Shown here in pieces: positions 7,368-16,946 of a DNA stretch of 64,000 nucleotides (positions are counted from its first letter, which is position 1; the number at the start of each line of letters is the position of its first letter). A program made the translations under genes and the position numbers. The stretch comes from Paenibacillus_D sp047238105 (GTDB taxonomy: Bacteria > Bacillota > Bacilli > Paenibacillales > Paenibacillaceae). The stretch covers positions 558,001 to 622,000 of the forward strand of contig NZ_JBDFMD010000001.1 in NCBI RefSeq assembly GCF_047238105.1, read 5' to 3'. The notes beneath the pieces were generated by a model, which saw only the letters and a program-made list of their open reading frames with translations, was not told the origin of the DNA and searched no databases.

Positions 7368-9335
7368 TCATGCCTTCGCGCGGAGTTCCGCGTACTTGGC
7401 TGCATACTTGCAGACGCTCTGAACATAAGTGGCATGGGACCAGGTAAGCGGTGCGACAGACAGCGGAGTCCCGTCATAAGGATGTAGCTGTTCCGGCAGA
7501 ACGCCGCTCTCGAGCGCCGAACTGACGACCCACTCGAGCGTCTGGCGGGGCTTGACGAGCTCTGACAGGTCCGTCGCTGCATCGATCTCATAATTGGCGA
7601 TCCATAGGGTGCAGATGATCCAAGGATTGCCTGGCACCTTCTCGATGTCCGAAGCGTGCTGGAAATAGTAGTCATTGGTATATCTGGCGATTCCGCCGAC
7701 CTCTGTACGGACCCCAAGGCCGTCTCTGATTGAATCCATCGTTCGGATGACGCGCTCGTCGGTTACCGGCAGCACCCCGAACTCCAGGACGCCGAACATG
7801 CTGCTCTCGAGCGTCATATCCTTGACCCATTCATCCTCCTTGAGGACGAGGCCGCGGGCGAACCGCCCGGACGACTCGTCCCACAGATGCTTGATCATCG
7901 CCTCTTTCATCTTCTCGGCGATACCGCGGTAGTGATCGCTTCGCTCATAATCGCCGAACAGATCGGTGAAATATGCCGCAGCCATCAAGCCGCCGTATAC
8001 GGAAGCTGCCGTATAGGTCCAGATACCATAGCGTTCCTCCCAGAGATCATAGCTTGCCTTGGGCAAGTCCAGGCTCTCTTCGATATAGCTGGCGAGGAAC
8101 TGTGCCGCTTTGCGGATCAGATTGCTATAGAGCGACTGGGGCAGCTCGATGACGCGATGGCGGGTGTAGTCTTTCCACAGCGCATACAGCACCAGCGCCG
8201 TCTCATCCTCCTGCAGCGGGATTCTTTCGCTCCCCTGGACGATATAGGGATGCCAGCTGGAGCCGACCGTGCCGTCAGGATTGTACTTGTGATACAGGTA
8301 GCCTTCCGGCGACAGCCCGTCCGCACAGAACTGGAAGAATGGACTGACCACACTTTGATAGCCCGCCAGCGACATGGCATCAGCGATCAATGCGCCGTCT
8401 CTTGGCCACATATAGCTGTAATGGTCCCGGTTATATTGCAGGATGTCAGTATCGTTGGCAGCCAGGATGGCCCCCCGCTCGTCGATCTGGGTGCGCACCA
8501 TCAACAGGCTTTTTTTGTAGAGGCTGATGACCGGTCTGGACAGGTCGCCGAAGTCCATCTCCGATCGGGTGAGCCAATGGTTCCAGTAGATGACGATCCG
8601 GCTGAGCAGCTTCTCTGGATGACTATCCTGTACATATTGGTTCAGCCGTTTGACCTCGGTCAGATCTTTGCCGATCGACATCCAGTAATACACTGTCTTC
8701 TCGCCGCCTGCAGGGACCATCGTCCGGAAGCTGATCGTGCTGTCTACAGAACCTTGTGAGATCGAGTTGCCCATCAGGATGCCGTCTTCCGCGTCGCGCC
8801 ACGTTCCTTCGGCCGAGCCGAATCGTTTGATCCCCGTGGAGTACTGATGGATACCGCCTTCTTCGGAGAAGCCGTTAAACATGAAGTAAGAAGAACGTTT
8901 ATAATGAAACACCGTATGGTTCTCCGGATAATAGGCAGCGGTATCGCCGACCTCGTTGCCCTCGATCATCAGATCCTGATGGAAGAACAATTTGACCTCG
9001 CGCTCATCATCCCGGAGATTGCGTACGACCACACGTTTAATATAGATCGTCTCCCTTTGGTGGATGCCGTCATTGAGCTGCAGCTCCAGGCCGAGCCGCT
9101 CGTTTTTGGCTAGTACGTTGGTCACCAGTGAATCCTCGATATAGCCGAGTTGAATCTGCCATTCGCGGTCATCGAGCCAGGAGAAGGAACCGCCTGCCCA
9201 GACGCCGACACGGCACTTCTGCCCGCCGACATGATTGAGCTGGCCAACGAATGGATAGTAGATATCGCGGATGAAGCAATGATCGTCCAGGTTGATGAGA
9301 AGTTTACCATTGCCGATTACCAGTTGCCTTGCCAT
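7368..9335 (-). CDS. Glycoside hydrolase family 15 (glucoamylase/isomaltase-type) protein
   Basis: 655 aa with an N-terminal beta-sandwich and a GH15 (alpha/alpha)6 catalytic half: YMWPRDGALIADA, WHPYIVQGSERIPLQEDETA, DLWEERYGIWTYT (one likely catalytic Glu), and near the end SGVLPEQLHPYDG with the second Glu, then PLTWSHATYV. No signal peptide is seen, so it acts inside the cell, likely trimming glycogen or maltooligosaccharide ends to glucose. ATG 9335 is preferred (AAAGGAGAAG upstream); the longer frame has no ribosome site. It is last in the glg operon, one base after glgA. Confidence 0.85.
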   Translation of the reverse strand: MARQLVIGNGKLLINLDDHCFIRDIYYPFVGQLNHVGGQKCRVGVWAGGSFSWLDDREWQIQLGYIEDSLVTNVLAKNERLGLELQLNDGIHQRETIYIKRVVVRNLRDDEREVKLFFHQDLMIEGNEVGDTAAYYPENHTVFHYKRSSYFMFNGFSEEGGIHQYSTGIKRFGSAEGTWRDAEDGILMGNSISQGSVDSTISFRTMVPAGGEKTVYYWMSIGKDLTEVKRLNQYVQDSHPEKLLSRIVIYWNHWLTRSEMDFGDLSRPVISLYKKSLLMVRTQIDERGAILAANDTDILQYNRDHYSYMWPRDGALIADAMSLAGYQSVVSPFFQFCADGLSPEGYLYHKYNPDGTVGSSWHPYIVQGSERIPLQEDETALVLYALWKDYTRHRVIELPQSLYSNLIRKAAQFLASYIEESLDLPKASYDLWEERYGIWTYTAASVYGGLMAAAYFTDLFGDYERSDHYRGIAEKMKEAMIKHLWDESSGRFARGLVLKEDEWVKDMTLESSMFGVLEFGVLPVTDERVIRTMDSIRDGLGVRTEVGGIARYTNDYYFQHASDIEKVPGNPWIICTLWIANYEIDAATDLSELVKPRQTLEWVVSSALESGVLPEQLHPYDGTPLSVAPLTWSHATYVQSVCKYAAKYAELRAKA

Positions 9336-9336
9336 T

Positions 9337-10782
9337 TCAAATCTTCTCCTTTCGGGTGGTGCACAAGCTCTTGTACAAATCCAGGTAGCGGCGGGCCGGC
9401 TTCTTCCAGCCGAAGTCCCGTCTCGAAGCTGCTGCGACAAGACGCGTCCATTGTTCGGGATCCCGGTAGAGCGTCAGCGCTTCGCGCAGCGCATCCAGCA
9501 TCGCCTGCGGCTCCAGCTCCGTGAACACAAAGCCGTCGCCGCTGCCGGAGGCCGCATCGTATGGTCGTACCGTATCCTTCAGTCCCCCGGTTGCGTGGAC
9601 AACCGGCACTGCCCGGTACTGCATCGCGATCAACTGGCTCAGTCCGCAAGGCTCATAGCGCGAAGGCATCAGATACAGATCTGCAGCGGCATAGATCTGC
9701 CGCGCCAACTGCTCGTCAAACCCTGTCACAGCGGCCACCTGCCGGGGATGACGCGCCATCCATGCTGCGATCCGCGCTTCCTCCTCCGGTTCTCCGGCCC
9801 CTAGGACGACGAGCTGCGGGCCTTCGGCTATCAGCTCGTCCAGTATGGGCTCGATCAAGTCCAGCCCCTTCTGCCAGGTGAGCCTGGAGACGATGCCGAT
9901 CAACGGCCGGTCTCCGGATTGGTCCAGTCCCAGCCGCTGCTGCAGGAGCGGCTTGTTGCGGGCTTTCTTGGCCAGCGCATTGCGGTATGGAAACGCAAGT
10001 GCCGGATCACGCATCGGATCGTAGAGCTCGGTATCGATGCCGTTGGTCCATGCCGTCATATCAGGCAGTCGGTAGCGAATGACGCCATCAAGCTGACCGC
10101 CGAATGCCGGCGTCTGGATCTCTTGCAGATAAGTCTCGCTGACCGTGGTCAGCTTGTCAGCATAGAGGAGTCCCGCCTTCAGACAGCAGGCCTCGCCGTA
10201 TAACTCAAGGGTATCTGCTGTCAGATCGGCAGGGTCGATGCCTAGCAGGTCGGCCATCAGCTCCAGCGGCATACGGCCCTGATAAAGCATATTGTGGATC
10301 GTGAAGACGGTCCGGATGTCCCGGTACGCCGGATCACCGGCATACCGCGTCCTCAATAAATAAGGAATCAGGGCGCTCTGCCAATCATGACAGTGAATCA
10401 CATCCGGCATCTCATCCATGTAAGGGAGCGCCGCTAGCACTGCAAGACTGTAGAAGACGAACCGTTCCGCTTCGTCATCATAGCCGTACAGACCGCTGCG
10501 GCCAAAATAGTACGAATTGTCCAGCAGATAGAAGGTTTGGCCACAGGCCACCCCGCGGAGCAGCCGGCACGGCTGACGTCGCCAGCCAAGCTGTATATCA
10601 AATGTATGTATCAAGCGGAATTCACGATCGAATTCCGCCGGGATGTCACGGTATCGCGGCAGTACAATGGCCTGGGCGGCTGTTGCCTCGGACACTGCCT
10701 TGGCAAGCGCTGCAGCCGCATCGCCAAGCCCGCCGGTCTTGGCCAATGGCGCCGCCTCGGAGACTGCGTACAGGATATTCAT
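9337..10782 (-). CDS. glgA: Glycogen synthase (ADP-glucose, GT5)
   Basis: 481 aa. The N-terminus has the ADP-glucose-binding motif KTGGLGD (residues 16-22); the C-terminal GT-B half has RYEPCGLSQLIAMQYRAVPVVHATGGLKDTV, the conserved E-x7-E-type and KTGGL-like second loop region. It elongates alpha-1,4-glucan from ADP-glucose in the cytosol. Its length is standard. It lies 22 bases downstream of glgD in the same operon. Confidence 0.95.
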   Translation of the reverse strand: MNILYAVSEAAPLAKTGGLGDAAAALAKAVSEATAAQAIVLPRYRDIPAEFDREFRLIHTFDIQLGWRRQPCRLLRGVACGQTFYLLDNSYYFGRSGLYGYDDEAERFVFYSLAVLAALPYMDEMPDVIHCHDWQSALIPYLLRTRYAGDPAYRDIRTVFTIHNMLYQGRMPLELMADLLGIDPADLTADTLELYGEACCLKAGLLYADKLTTVSETYLQEIQTPAFGGQLDGVIRYRLPDMTAWTNGIDTELYDPMRDPALAFPYRNALAKKARNKPLLQQRLGLDQSGDRPLIGIVSRLTWQKGLDLIEPILDELIAEGPQLVVLGAGEPEEEARIAAWMARHPRQVAAVTGFDEQLARQIYAAADLYLMPSRYEPCGLSQLIAMQYRAVPVVHATGGLKDTVRPYDAASGSGDGFVFTELEPQAMLDALREALTLYRDPEQWTRLVAAASRRDFGWKKPARRYLDLYKSLCTTRKEKI

Positions 10783-10804
10783 CTCTCTCCACCCCCGTCT
10801 ACGA

Positions 10805-11917
10805 TCAGATCACTTTGCGCTTGCCCGCCAAATACGGCGCGTCAGTCACACCGCGGATCTCCCGTCCGGCTTCTATATGGACTTCCTTGTCCAGGATGAC
10901 ATGTTCGAGCTGGCTGCCCTCGCCGACCTCGCCGTTCTGCATGATGATGCTGTTGCGGACGACAGCGTCTTTGCGCACCTTCACGCCCCGGAACAAAACA
11001 CTGTTCACGACGGTCCCTTCGATGATGCAGCCGTTGGCAATAAGCGAGTTGCTCGTCTTGGCCCCTTCGAGATAGGCAGCCGGGGGTTCGTCCTTGACCT
11101 TGGTGAAGATCGGCCCCGGTTCGAAGAACAGCTCCCGCCATACCTGCGGCTTCAAGAGCTCCAGCGAATTGCGGTAATAGCTCGTGATCGTATTGATGAT
11201 GCCAAGATAGCCTTCATACAGATAGCCGTTGATGTGCAGCGTATCAAGCCGGGACATGATCGCATGGCGCACCAGGTGATCCTGGCCCTGCGCCAGGGAA
11301 GTCTCCACGAGATCCAGGAGCAGCTCTTTCTTCATGACATACATCTCCATCGACACCAGATCGCTCTGCATCCGACCGTAATGATCCTGCATGCCAACGA
11401 CGCGACGGTTGCCGTCGAGTTCTACTTTCCTTGCTTTGCCTGAGAGGTGGTCGCTCTGGCGTTTGCAGACGACGGTGATATCCGCACCCTTGGCCAGATG
11501 GTCTGCCAGCACCCGGTTATAATCGATGTTGCAAACCATGTGACTGCGGGCGACGACCACGTAATCCGCATGACTGCGGAGGAAGTAATCCCGATGCTGG
11601 AAGAAGTGGAACAAGTCCCCTTTGCGCAGATCGCTCATATCGTCAGCTATCGGCGGCAGGACGAACAAACCGCTTTGGCGGTGATGCAGATCCCAGTGAC
11701 TGCCTGATCCCAGATGGTCCATCAAGGAGCGGTACTTCGTATGGGCGAAGACGGCGACCTTGGAGATCCCGGAGTTGACCATGCTGGACATCGTAAAATC
11801 TACCAGCCGGTAGCGAGCCCCGAACGGGACGGTCGCCAGGCAGCGATTCGCCGTCAGTGATTCGAGCTCATCGGGCTCGTGAATTAGATTGATAACGCCC
11901 ATCAGTTCCTGATTCAT
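10805..11917 (-). CDS. glgD: Glucose-1-phosphate adenylyltransferase regulatory subunit GlgD
   Basis: 370 aa, with the nucleotidyltransferase fold and left-handed beta-helix C-terminus of the GlgC/GlgD family. The GlgC catalytic stretch SGDHIYxMDY is replaced by ARSHMVCNIDY, and the N-terminus lacks the GGxGxRLxxLT loop (it reads MGVINLIHEPDELESLT). These are the known GlgD differences. In Bacillales GlgD pairs with GlgC to give an active heterotetramer. It starts two bases after the glgC stop. Confidence 0.92.
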   Translation of the reverse strand: MNQELMGVINLIHEPDELESLTANRCLATVPFGARYRLVDFTMSSMVNSGISKVAVFAHTKYRSLMDHLGSGSHWDLHHRQSGLFVLPPIADDMSDLRKGDLFHFFQHRDYFLRSHADYVVVARSHMVCNIDYNRVLADHLAKGADITVVCKRQSDHLSGKARKVELDGNRRVVGMQDHYGRMQSDLVSMEMYVMKKELLLDLVETSLAQGQDHLVRHAIMSRLDTLHINGYLYEGYLGIINTITSYYRNSLELLKPQVWRELFFEPGPIFTKVKDEPPAAYLEGAKTSNSLIANGCIIEGTVVNSVLFRGVKVRKDAVVRNSIIMQNGEVGEGSQLEHVILDKEVHIEAGREIRGVTDAPYLAGKRKVI

Positions 11918-11919
11918 GG

Positions 11920-13083
11920 CTACTCCACCTCCTGTAGCGATTGTGAACTGCTGTCCACATATTCGTCGCTGGCTACGACGGTGATCGTCTCGTCTTCCGG
12001 CTTGCCGATCGTCACCCCATCTGCAATGATCGCACCTTCGCCGATGATGGCGCGATAGATCCGGACGCCTTGACCGATCTTCACTCCCGGCATGATGACG
12101 GACTCCTGGATGATCGTATCCTTGGCTGCCTGGACACCGTTGAAGAGGACAGAACGATGGACCCGGCCTTCGATGAAACAGCCCTCCGTGATCAACGAGG
12201 AGGTCACTTCGGCGTCTCCGGAGACGTATTGCGCCGGACGGTTCGGATTGACCGAATAGATACGCCAGTTTTTGTCATTGAGATCCAGTGCCGGCTGATC
12301 CTCGAGCAGATCCATATTGGCTTCCCACAGGCTCTCGATGGTGCCGACATCCTTCCAGTACCCCCGGAAGGGATAAGCATTCAGCTCGATACCGCCCTCA
12401 AGCATGGCGGGGATGAGATCCTTGCCGAAGTCGTTGGAGGAGCGCGCATTGGCCTCATCCTGGATCAGATACTGCTGCAGTACTGGCCAGGAGAAGATAT
12501 AGACGCCCATGGAAGCGAGGTTGCTCTGCGGTTTCTTCGGCTTCTCTTGGAAATCCGTCACCCGGTTCTGGTCATCGACGCTCATCAGCCCGAACCGGCT
12601 CGCCTCCTTCCAGTCCACCTCGAAGACGGCGATCGTCACGTCGGCTCCCTTTTCTTTATGGTCCTGCAGCATCAGGTCGTAATCCATCGTATAGATGTGA
12701 TCTCCGGAGATAATGAGGACATATTCGGGATCGTAGCTGTCGATAAAACCCATATTTTGATAGATCGCATTGGCCGTCCCCTTGTACCACGTTCCTCCCT
12801 TTGACTTCACATAAGGAGGCAAGACGGACATCCCGCCATCCCGTCGGTCCAGCCCCCACGGGCTGCCGATACCGAGGTATTGGTTCAGGACGAGCGGTTG
12901 ATACTGGGTCAGCACACCGACGGTATCAATGCCGGAATGCGCGCAATTGCTGAGTGTAAAGTCGATAATCCGATATTTGCCGCCAAAGTGTACGGCAGGC
13001 TTGGCCAGATCCTTGGTAAGTACGCCCAGCCGCTTGCCTTCTCCTCCGGCTAGCAGCATCGCCACCATTTTTTTGCGTGCCAT
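11920..13083 (-). CDS. glgC: Glucose-1-phosphate adenylyltransferase catalytic subunit GlgC
   Basis: 387 aa. It shows the ATP-binding loop LLAGGEGKRLGVLTKDLAKP, GGKYRIIDFTLSN, the GTANAIYQN segment and the catalytic SGDHIYTMDY, then a beta-helix domain (VTIGKPEDE end). It makes ADP-glucose, the committed step of glycogen synthesis. ATG 13083 is used (GGAG nine bases ahead); the frame is open to 13221 but the extension is unlike the family. It is first in the operon glgC-glgD-glgA-GH15. Confidence 0.95.
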   Translation of the reverse strand: MARKKMVAMLLAGGEGKRLGVLTKDLAKPAVHFGGKYRIIDFTLSNCAHSGIDTVGVLTQYQPLVLNQYLGIGSPWGLDRRDGGMSVLPPYVKSKGGTWYKGTANAIYQNMGFIDSYDPEYVLIISGDHIYTMDYDLMLQDHKEKGADVTIAVFEVDWKEASRFGLMSVDDQNRVTDFQEKPKKPQSNLASMGVYIFSWPVLQQYLIQDEANARSSNDFGKDLIPAMLEGGIELNAYPFRGYWKDVGTIESLWEANMDLLEDQPALDLNDKNWRIYSVNPNRPAQYVSGDAEVTSSLITEGCFIEGRVHRSVLFNGVQAAKDTIIQESVIMPGVKIGQGVRIYRAIIGEGAIIADGVTIGKPEDETITVVASDEYVDSSSQSLQEVE

Positions 13084-13443
13084 GGACACCACTCCCTCGA
13101 TGTTGTGTATTCCCTGTCCGAGCGCACACCGTAAGGCTGCGGACAAGAGCGGTTGCGGAAAAGAGATGAATCCGGCCGCGCAGCGTGGCACGGCCATCAG
13201 AGTGAGGATGGAAGGGATCACGATTGTGAAGAAGATGTAAATAAAAGTGACATAGAGGCGTTTCTGTTATTATACTATGGATTTGCTAGATTGACACCCT
13301 AAAATAGCTCAAAATCCGCTAAGCGCGGATACGGCCTGGCAGCCTGTTCCTCCCCCCTTGTAAAAATCAGGATGCGTCTCCCTATATTATCTTGGTTTTC
13401 CGGTACGCACACAAGAGAGGAATTTGGGGATTATACAGAGGTT
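13084..13443. other. Leader/promoter region of the glycogen operon
   Basis: 360 bases without a supported gene. The minus strand shows TATAAT at 13274-13269, but no good -35 at the right spacing. A 6-bp stem (ATCCGC/GCGGAT) lies near 13311-13330. No clear terminator for the DUF1294/helD operon was found here. Confidence 0.4.
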
Positions 13444-13743
13444 TTATCGCATCATGAGGAAGACGATGACAGCTGTGTGAACGAACGTCAGCAAAGGCAT
13501 ACCGGTGGTAAATGTCCGGTGTCTGGTCTTGTGGCGGAAGCTGCGCATCGCCAGCCACATCCCTGCGGCTCCCCCGGCCAGAGCAAGCAGGAAAAGCCGC
13601 CGCTCCGGTACGCGGCGACTGCCGGATCTCTTTGCCAGTCGCTTGTCATGTCCCATAACGGCAAAGCCGGCCAGGCTGAGCAGGATCAGCCATCCGAGCA
13701 CGAAGGGCAACAAAGGGACCGCATGCCATCCTGCCATGTTCAT
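13444..13743 (-). CDS. DUF1294 membrane protein
   Basis: 99 aa. An N-terminal hydrophobic segment (LLPFVLGWLILLSLAGFAVM) is followed by the DUF1294 core: GHDKRLAK, RRVPERRLFLLALAGGAAGMWLAMRSFRHKTRH. The D-K-x2-A and RHKT-x-H motifs are diagnostic. The C-terminus adds another membrane helix. The function of the family is unknown. It starts within the stop of the lipoprotein gene (ATGA) and is last in that operon. Confidence 0.85.
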   Translation of the reverse strand: MNMAGWHAVPLLPFVLGWLILLSLAGFAVMGHDKRLAKRSGSRRVPERRLFLLALAGGAAGMWLAMRSFRHKTRHRTFTTGMPLLTFVHTAVIVFLMMR

Positions 13744-14321
13744 GCTCTCTCCTCGTAATAGGCCGCTATGCTGGGCCCATCCTCCGACTCAGCGGTAAAT
13801 ACCAACTCATAATCGCCGAGCGCGTAGTGCAGCGTCCATTGTCCTTCATAGTACCCGTCATTGACGTTATCCTCCGGAGAATGCAGGCTCCCTGCGCCGA
13901 GGACGCCCGCCAGCTCCGGGAGCGGATCGCCGACGGTCACGCCGAACAGCCCGGTGCCCGGCCTCATGCCGATGCGCTTGACACTGCCATGGTTTATTTC
14001 ATCACCTTCGCTGAGCTCGGCATCGGTAAAATAGACGACATCAGCGTACGAGAAGTAGAGTCCTCCCGCAAAAAAGTCCATTGCCTGGGGCTCTCCCAAT
14101 TCTTCGATCAGGGCTTCGGTATAATCACCAAGCCCGTAGGCAAAAGGCTCGAGCCGGCCTTCATAAGCGCTTGGCGGGAAAGGATCCGCTCCCGGGGGCT
14201 GCTCGCTCTCGGACACCGCCCCTTCCACTGGCACTGTGGAAGGGGTGCAGCCGCCGAGCCATACCGCCAGCAGGATGAGGATCAGCCCATAACACCGCGT
14301 GGAAGCATGCAAGCTTTTCAT
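13740..14321 (-). CDS. Lipoprotein with YjgB/DUF4309-like domain
   Basis: 193 aa. It has a lipoprotein signal with lipobox LGGC (Cys 25), a proline/glutamate-rich spacer, then a domain with GLFGVTVGDPLPELAGVLG and YYEGQWTLHYALGDYELVF, which resembles DUF4309 of the B. subtilis YjgB type. It would be anchored on the outer face of the membrane. It is coupled to helD upstream and the DUF1294 gene downstream by four-base overlaps. Lipoprotein call firm, domain call moderate. Confidence 0.75.
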   Translation of the reverse strand: MKSLHASTRCYGLILILLAVWLGGCTPSTVPVEGAVSESEQPPGADPFPPSAYEGRLEPFAYGLGDYTEALIEELGEPQAMDFFAGGLYFSYADVVYFTDAELSEGDEINHGSVKRIGMRPGTGLFGVTVGDPLPELAGVLGAGSLHSPEDNVNDGYYEGQWTLHYALGDYELVFTAESEDGPSIAAYYEERA

Positions 14322-16702
14322 CTGCCGACCTCCCCGGATGTACTTGCCTGATATTGTCTCCGTACATACAGGCCCGGCTCCAGCGCCGATACAAAGCGGC
14401 TCGGCTCACCGACCGACAAAAGCCGCAGCTCGTGCATCGCCCTCGTGCATGCCGTATAGAACAGCTTGCGCTCCAGCTCACGGCCATACTTAAGATCGGA
14501 AGCGTCGCTGATGATGACCGCGTCGAACTCGACGCCTTTGGCCAGATAGGCGGGGATGATCTGGATCCCGGTCTTAAAGGATGACGTTTCCTTGCGAATC
14601 AGATGAACGTCGCGGACTTCAGACAGCATTTCATGCAGTGTCTCGCATTCGGCTGCCGTCCGGCCGATCACTGCAACAGAAGCATAGCGCTCCCGCTGCA
14701 GCTCGGCTAGAATGTCCGCCAGCGCAACACGATGTTCCTCGGCGTCAGACACCACAGTGACGGACGGCTTGTCGCCGCTGCGGTTGAACGGGATAATCGA
14801 CTCGCCGCCAGGAACCATGCCGCTGGTGAATGCGACGATCTCTCGGGTCGATCGATAGCTGCGCAGGAGCCGGATGATGCCGGTATGCTCTTCGCCGTAC
14901 AATGCGATCAGCGGCTCCGTCTCGCCCATCACAGGCGTGTGCGCGTAGATCGCCTGGTTCAGATCGCCAAGTGCTGTCATGCGGGCGCGAGGAAACAGCC
15001 GTTTGAGAAACTCCAGCTGAAAAGCCGAGTAGTCCTGGGCTTCGTCGACGATGACATGACGGACGTTAGTATTGGTCTCGAAGCCTTGGACAAGCTCCTT
15101 CACATACAGGAAAGGGGTCGCATCTTCGTAAGGAAGAGACTGGCTCCGGATCGCTGCCGCCGTATGCTTGCAGATGTCACCCCAGGCCTCAGGCGCTTCG
15201 CCCGGCTCGGCAGCCGCTTCATAGTAACCCGTCTGCTCGAAGATCTGCAGGTACAGCCTCACATAATCGACAAAGGACAGCGATGCCACCCGGCGCCGTA
15301 CTGGCTTAAGCCGCTCTCTGACGATGAGCTTGGCGAGCAGCTCCTTTTCCTTGTCCTGATCGTCGAACGTATCGATCTTGTCCCGGTTCTGCTTGCGCAG
15401 CTTCTGGTATGCCCGCTGATACTGCTCAGGCGACAGCAGCTCGATCTGCTCCTCGACCCACGGCTCCTTCCATTGCTCCAGCTCGAAGGAATGTATGCGT
15501 TCCTGGATCCATTCCTCCAGCAGGACTACGCGATTGGCGAGCCTGATCGCAGGATCCATCCGATAGAACCGCGTCTGCAGCTCTGCTGCCGAGACGACCG
15601 TCTGCCCCTGGCATTTGACCGGTTTGAAAGGCAATCCGCCCTCTTCCAGCTGCTTGATATAACGATGGAGCGTCTTCAGGTAGGCTGCGGAAGATTTGTA
15701 CCGGATCCCCGCCAGCCTGGCATCATAACCGGGTGTATCGGCATCCTGCAGAATATATTCGATCTGCGTGAACGGATCCTCTACCGCAAAAGTGTCGCTT
15801 AATCGCCGGTCCAGATATTCCTGGAACGTCGTCTGGACCATGTTCTGTTCTCCCAGCTCCGGAAGCACAGTAGAGACATAACTGTTGAACAGCGGGTTGG
15901 GCGAGAACAGCACCATCTGCTCCGCCCGCAGGGTTTCGCGGTGCCGATACAGCAGATATGCGACGCGCTGCAGGGCCGCCGATGTCTTGCCGCTCCCGGC
16001 CGCTCCCTGAACTACCAGCATCCGCGCCTTCTCATCACGGATGATCCTGTTCTGCTCCTTTTGGATCGTCGAGACAATCGAGCGCATCTGCTGATCACTG
16101 GTACGGCTGAGCGCTTGCTGCAGGAGCTCATCTCCGATCGTCAGCCCCGTGTCAAACAGCAGCTCGATCCGGCCGTCCTTGATGACGAACTGGCGCTTGA
16201 GCAGCAGGTCGCCCTGCACTTCGCCGCCAGGCGTATCATAAGCGGCCGGGCCGGGGCCATGATCGTAATAGAGACTGGAAATCGGAGCCCGCCAGTCATA
16301 GATCAGGAAGCTGTCCGAACGCTCATCGAGAAACGAACCGATGCCCAGATAGATCTGCTCAGTCGCCCCCGTACGCTCATCCCGGAAGTCGATCCGGCCA
16401 AAGTAGGGCGATTTCGCCAGACGTCCGTATTTCTCCATGGCCGCCGCCGCATGGCGCTGGCTGCGCTCCCGCTCGGACAGCAGATCGGCCTGCTGTTTCA
16501 TACTAAAGTACGTTTCCGTTATATCTTCGCTGGTGCTGAAATTGATCGATACTTCATCCCAGAAGTTTTTCTTGATTTCGGTGGCTTCGCTGTGAACCTC
16601 TCCCGCCTCGCGCTCCAACTGGACGAGCTGCCGGGAGATGGCGGCGATGACCATGTCGACTCGCTGCTGCTCCTCCTGCCAATCCTGCTTTGTAATACTC
16701 AT
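14318..16702 (-). CDS. helD: RNA polymerase recycling motor HelD (UvrD-like)
   Basis: 794 aa. An N-terminal coiled-coil (residues 1-90, the arm that enters the RNA polymerase secondary channel in HelD) is followed by a split helicase core: Walker A GAAGSGKT at residues 233-240, VDEAQDYS (motif II), LLRSYRSTREIV, and near the end KGVEFDAVIISDAS and YTACTRAMHEL. It uses ATP to remove stalled RNA polymerase from DNA. The length fits class I HelD of Bacillales. It is divergent from the glutathione peroxidase gene. Confidence 0.88.
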   Translation of the reverse strand: MSITKQDWQEEQQRVDMVIAAISRQLVQLEREAGEVHSEATEIKKNFWDEVSINFSTSEDITETYFSMKQQADLLSERERSQRHAAAAMEKYGRLAKSPYFGRIDFRDERTGATEQIYLGIGSFLDERSDSFLIYDWRAPISSLYYDHGPGPAAYDTPGGEVQGDLLLKRQFVIKDGRIELLFDTGLTIGDELLQQALSRTSDQQMRSIVSTIQKEQNRIIRDEKARMLVVQGAAGSGKTSAALQRVAYLLYRHRETLRAEQMVLFSPNPLFNSYVSTVLPELGEQNMVQTTFQEYLDRRLSDTFAVEDPFTQIEYILQDADTPGYDARLAGIRYKSSAAYLKTLHRYIKQLEEGGLPFKPVKCQGQTVVSAAELQTRFYRMDPAIRLANRVVLLEEWIQERIHSFELEQWKEPWVEEQIELLSPEQYQRAYQKLRKQNRDKIDTFDDQDKEKELLAKLIVRERLKPVRRRVASLSFVDYVRLYLQIFEQTGYYEAAAEPGEAPEAWGDICKHTAAAIRSQSLPYEDATPFLYVKELVQGFETNTNVRHVIVDEAQDYSAFQLEFLKRLFPRARMTALGDLNQAIYAHTPVMGETEPLIALYGEEHTGIIRLLRSYRSTREIVAFTSGMVPGGESIIPFNRSGDKPSVTVVSDAEEHRVALADILAELQRERYASVAVIGRTAAECETLHEMLSEVRDVHLIRKETSSFKTGIQIIPAYLAKGVEFDAVIISDASDLKYGRELERKLFYTACTRAMHELRLLSVGEPSRFVSALEPGLYVRRQYQASTSGEVGR

Positions 16703-16779
16703 GGATTCCGACCTCTCTTCCTAGGCTTAGGCTTGGATGACGGCGCCGGGGCTGCTCCCGACCTCTTGCTGTTATCGGC

Positions 16780-16808
16780 TTGACTTTTGCTTGCCGGCGC
16801 TTTATAAT
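16780..16808 (+). promoter_or_regulatory. Sigma-A promoter for glutathione peroxidase
   Basis: TTGACT at 16780-16785 and TATAAT at 16803-16808 are separated by exactly 17 bases. The promoter points at the peroxidase gene with a leader of about 130 bases. Confidence 0.8.
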
Positions 16809-16946
16809 ATATGTAGCTATTTGTTGGCTCTGATGTGTTTACTCGTGTGGGCAAAGCCACCAACCTATACTTTACCATGTAAGGCTTCCAAAAGCAACGA
16901 GGAGGCCTTTTTGAAATTCCATCATTCATTCAGGGGGAAATTACAA

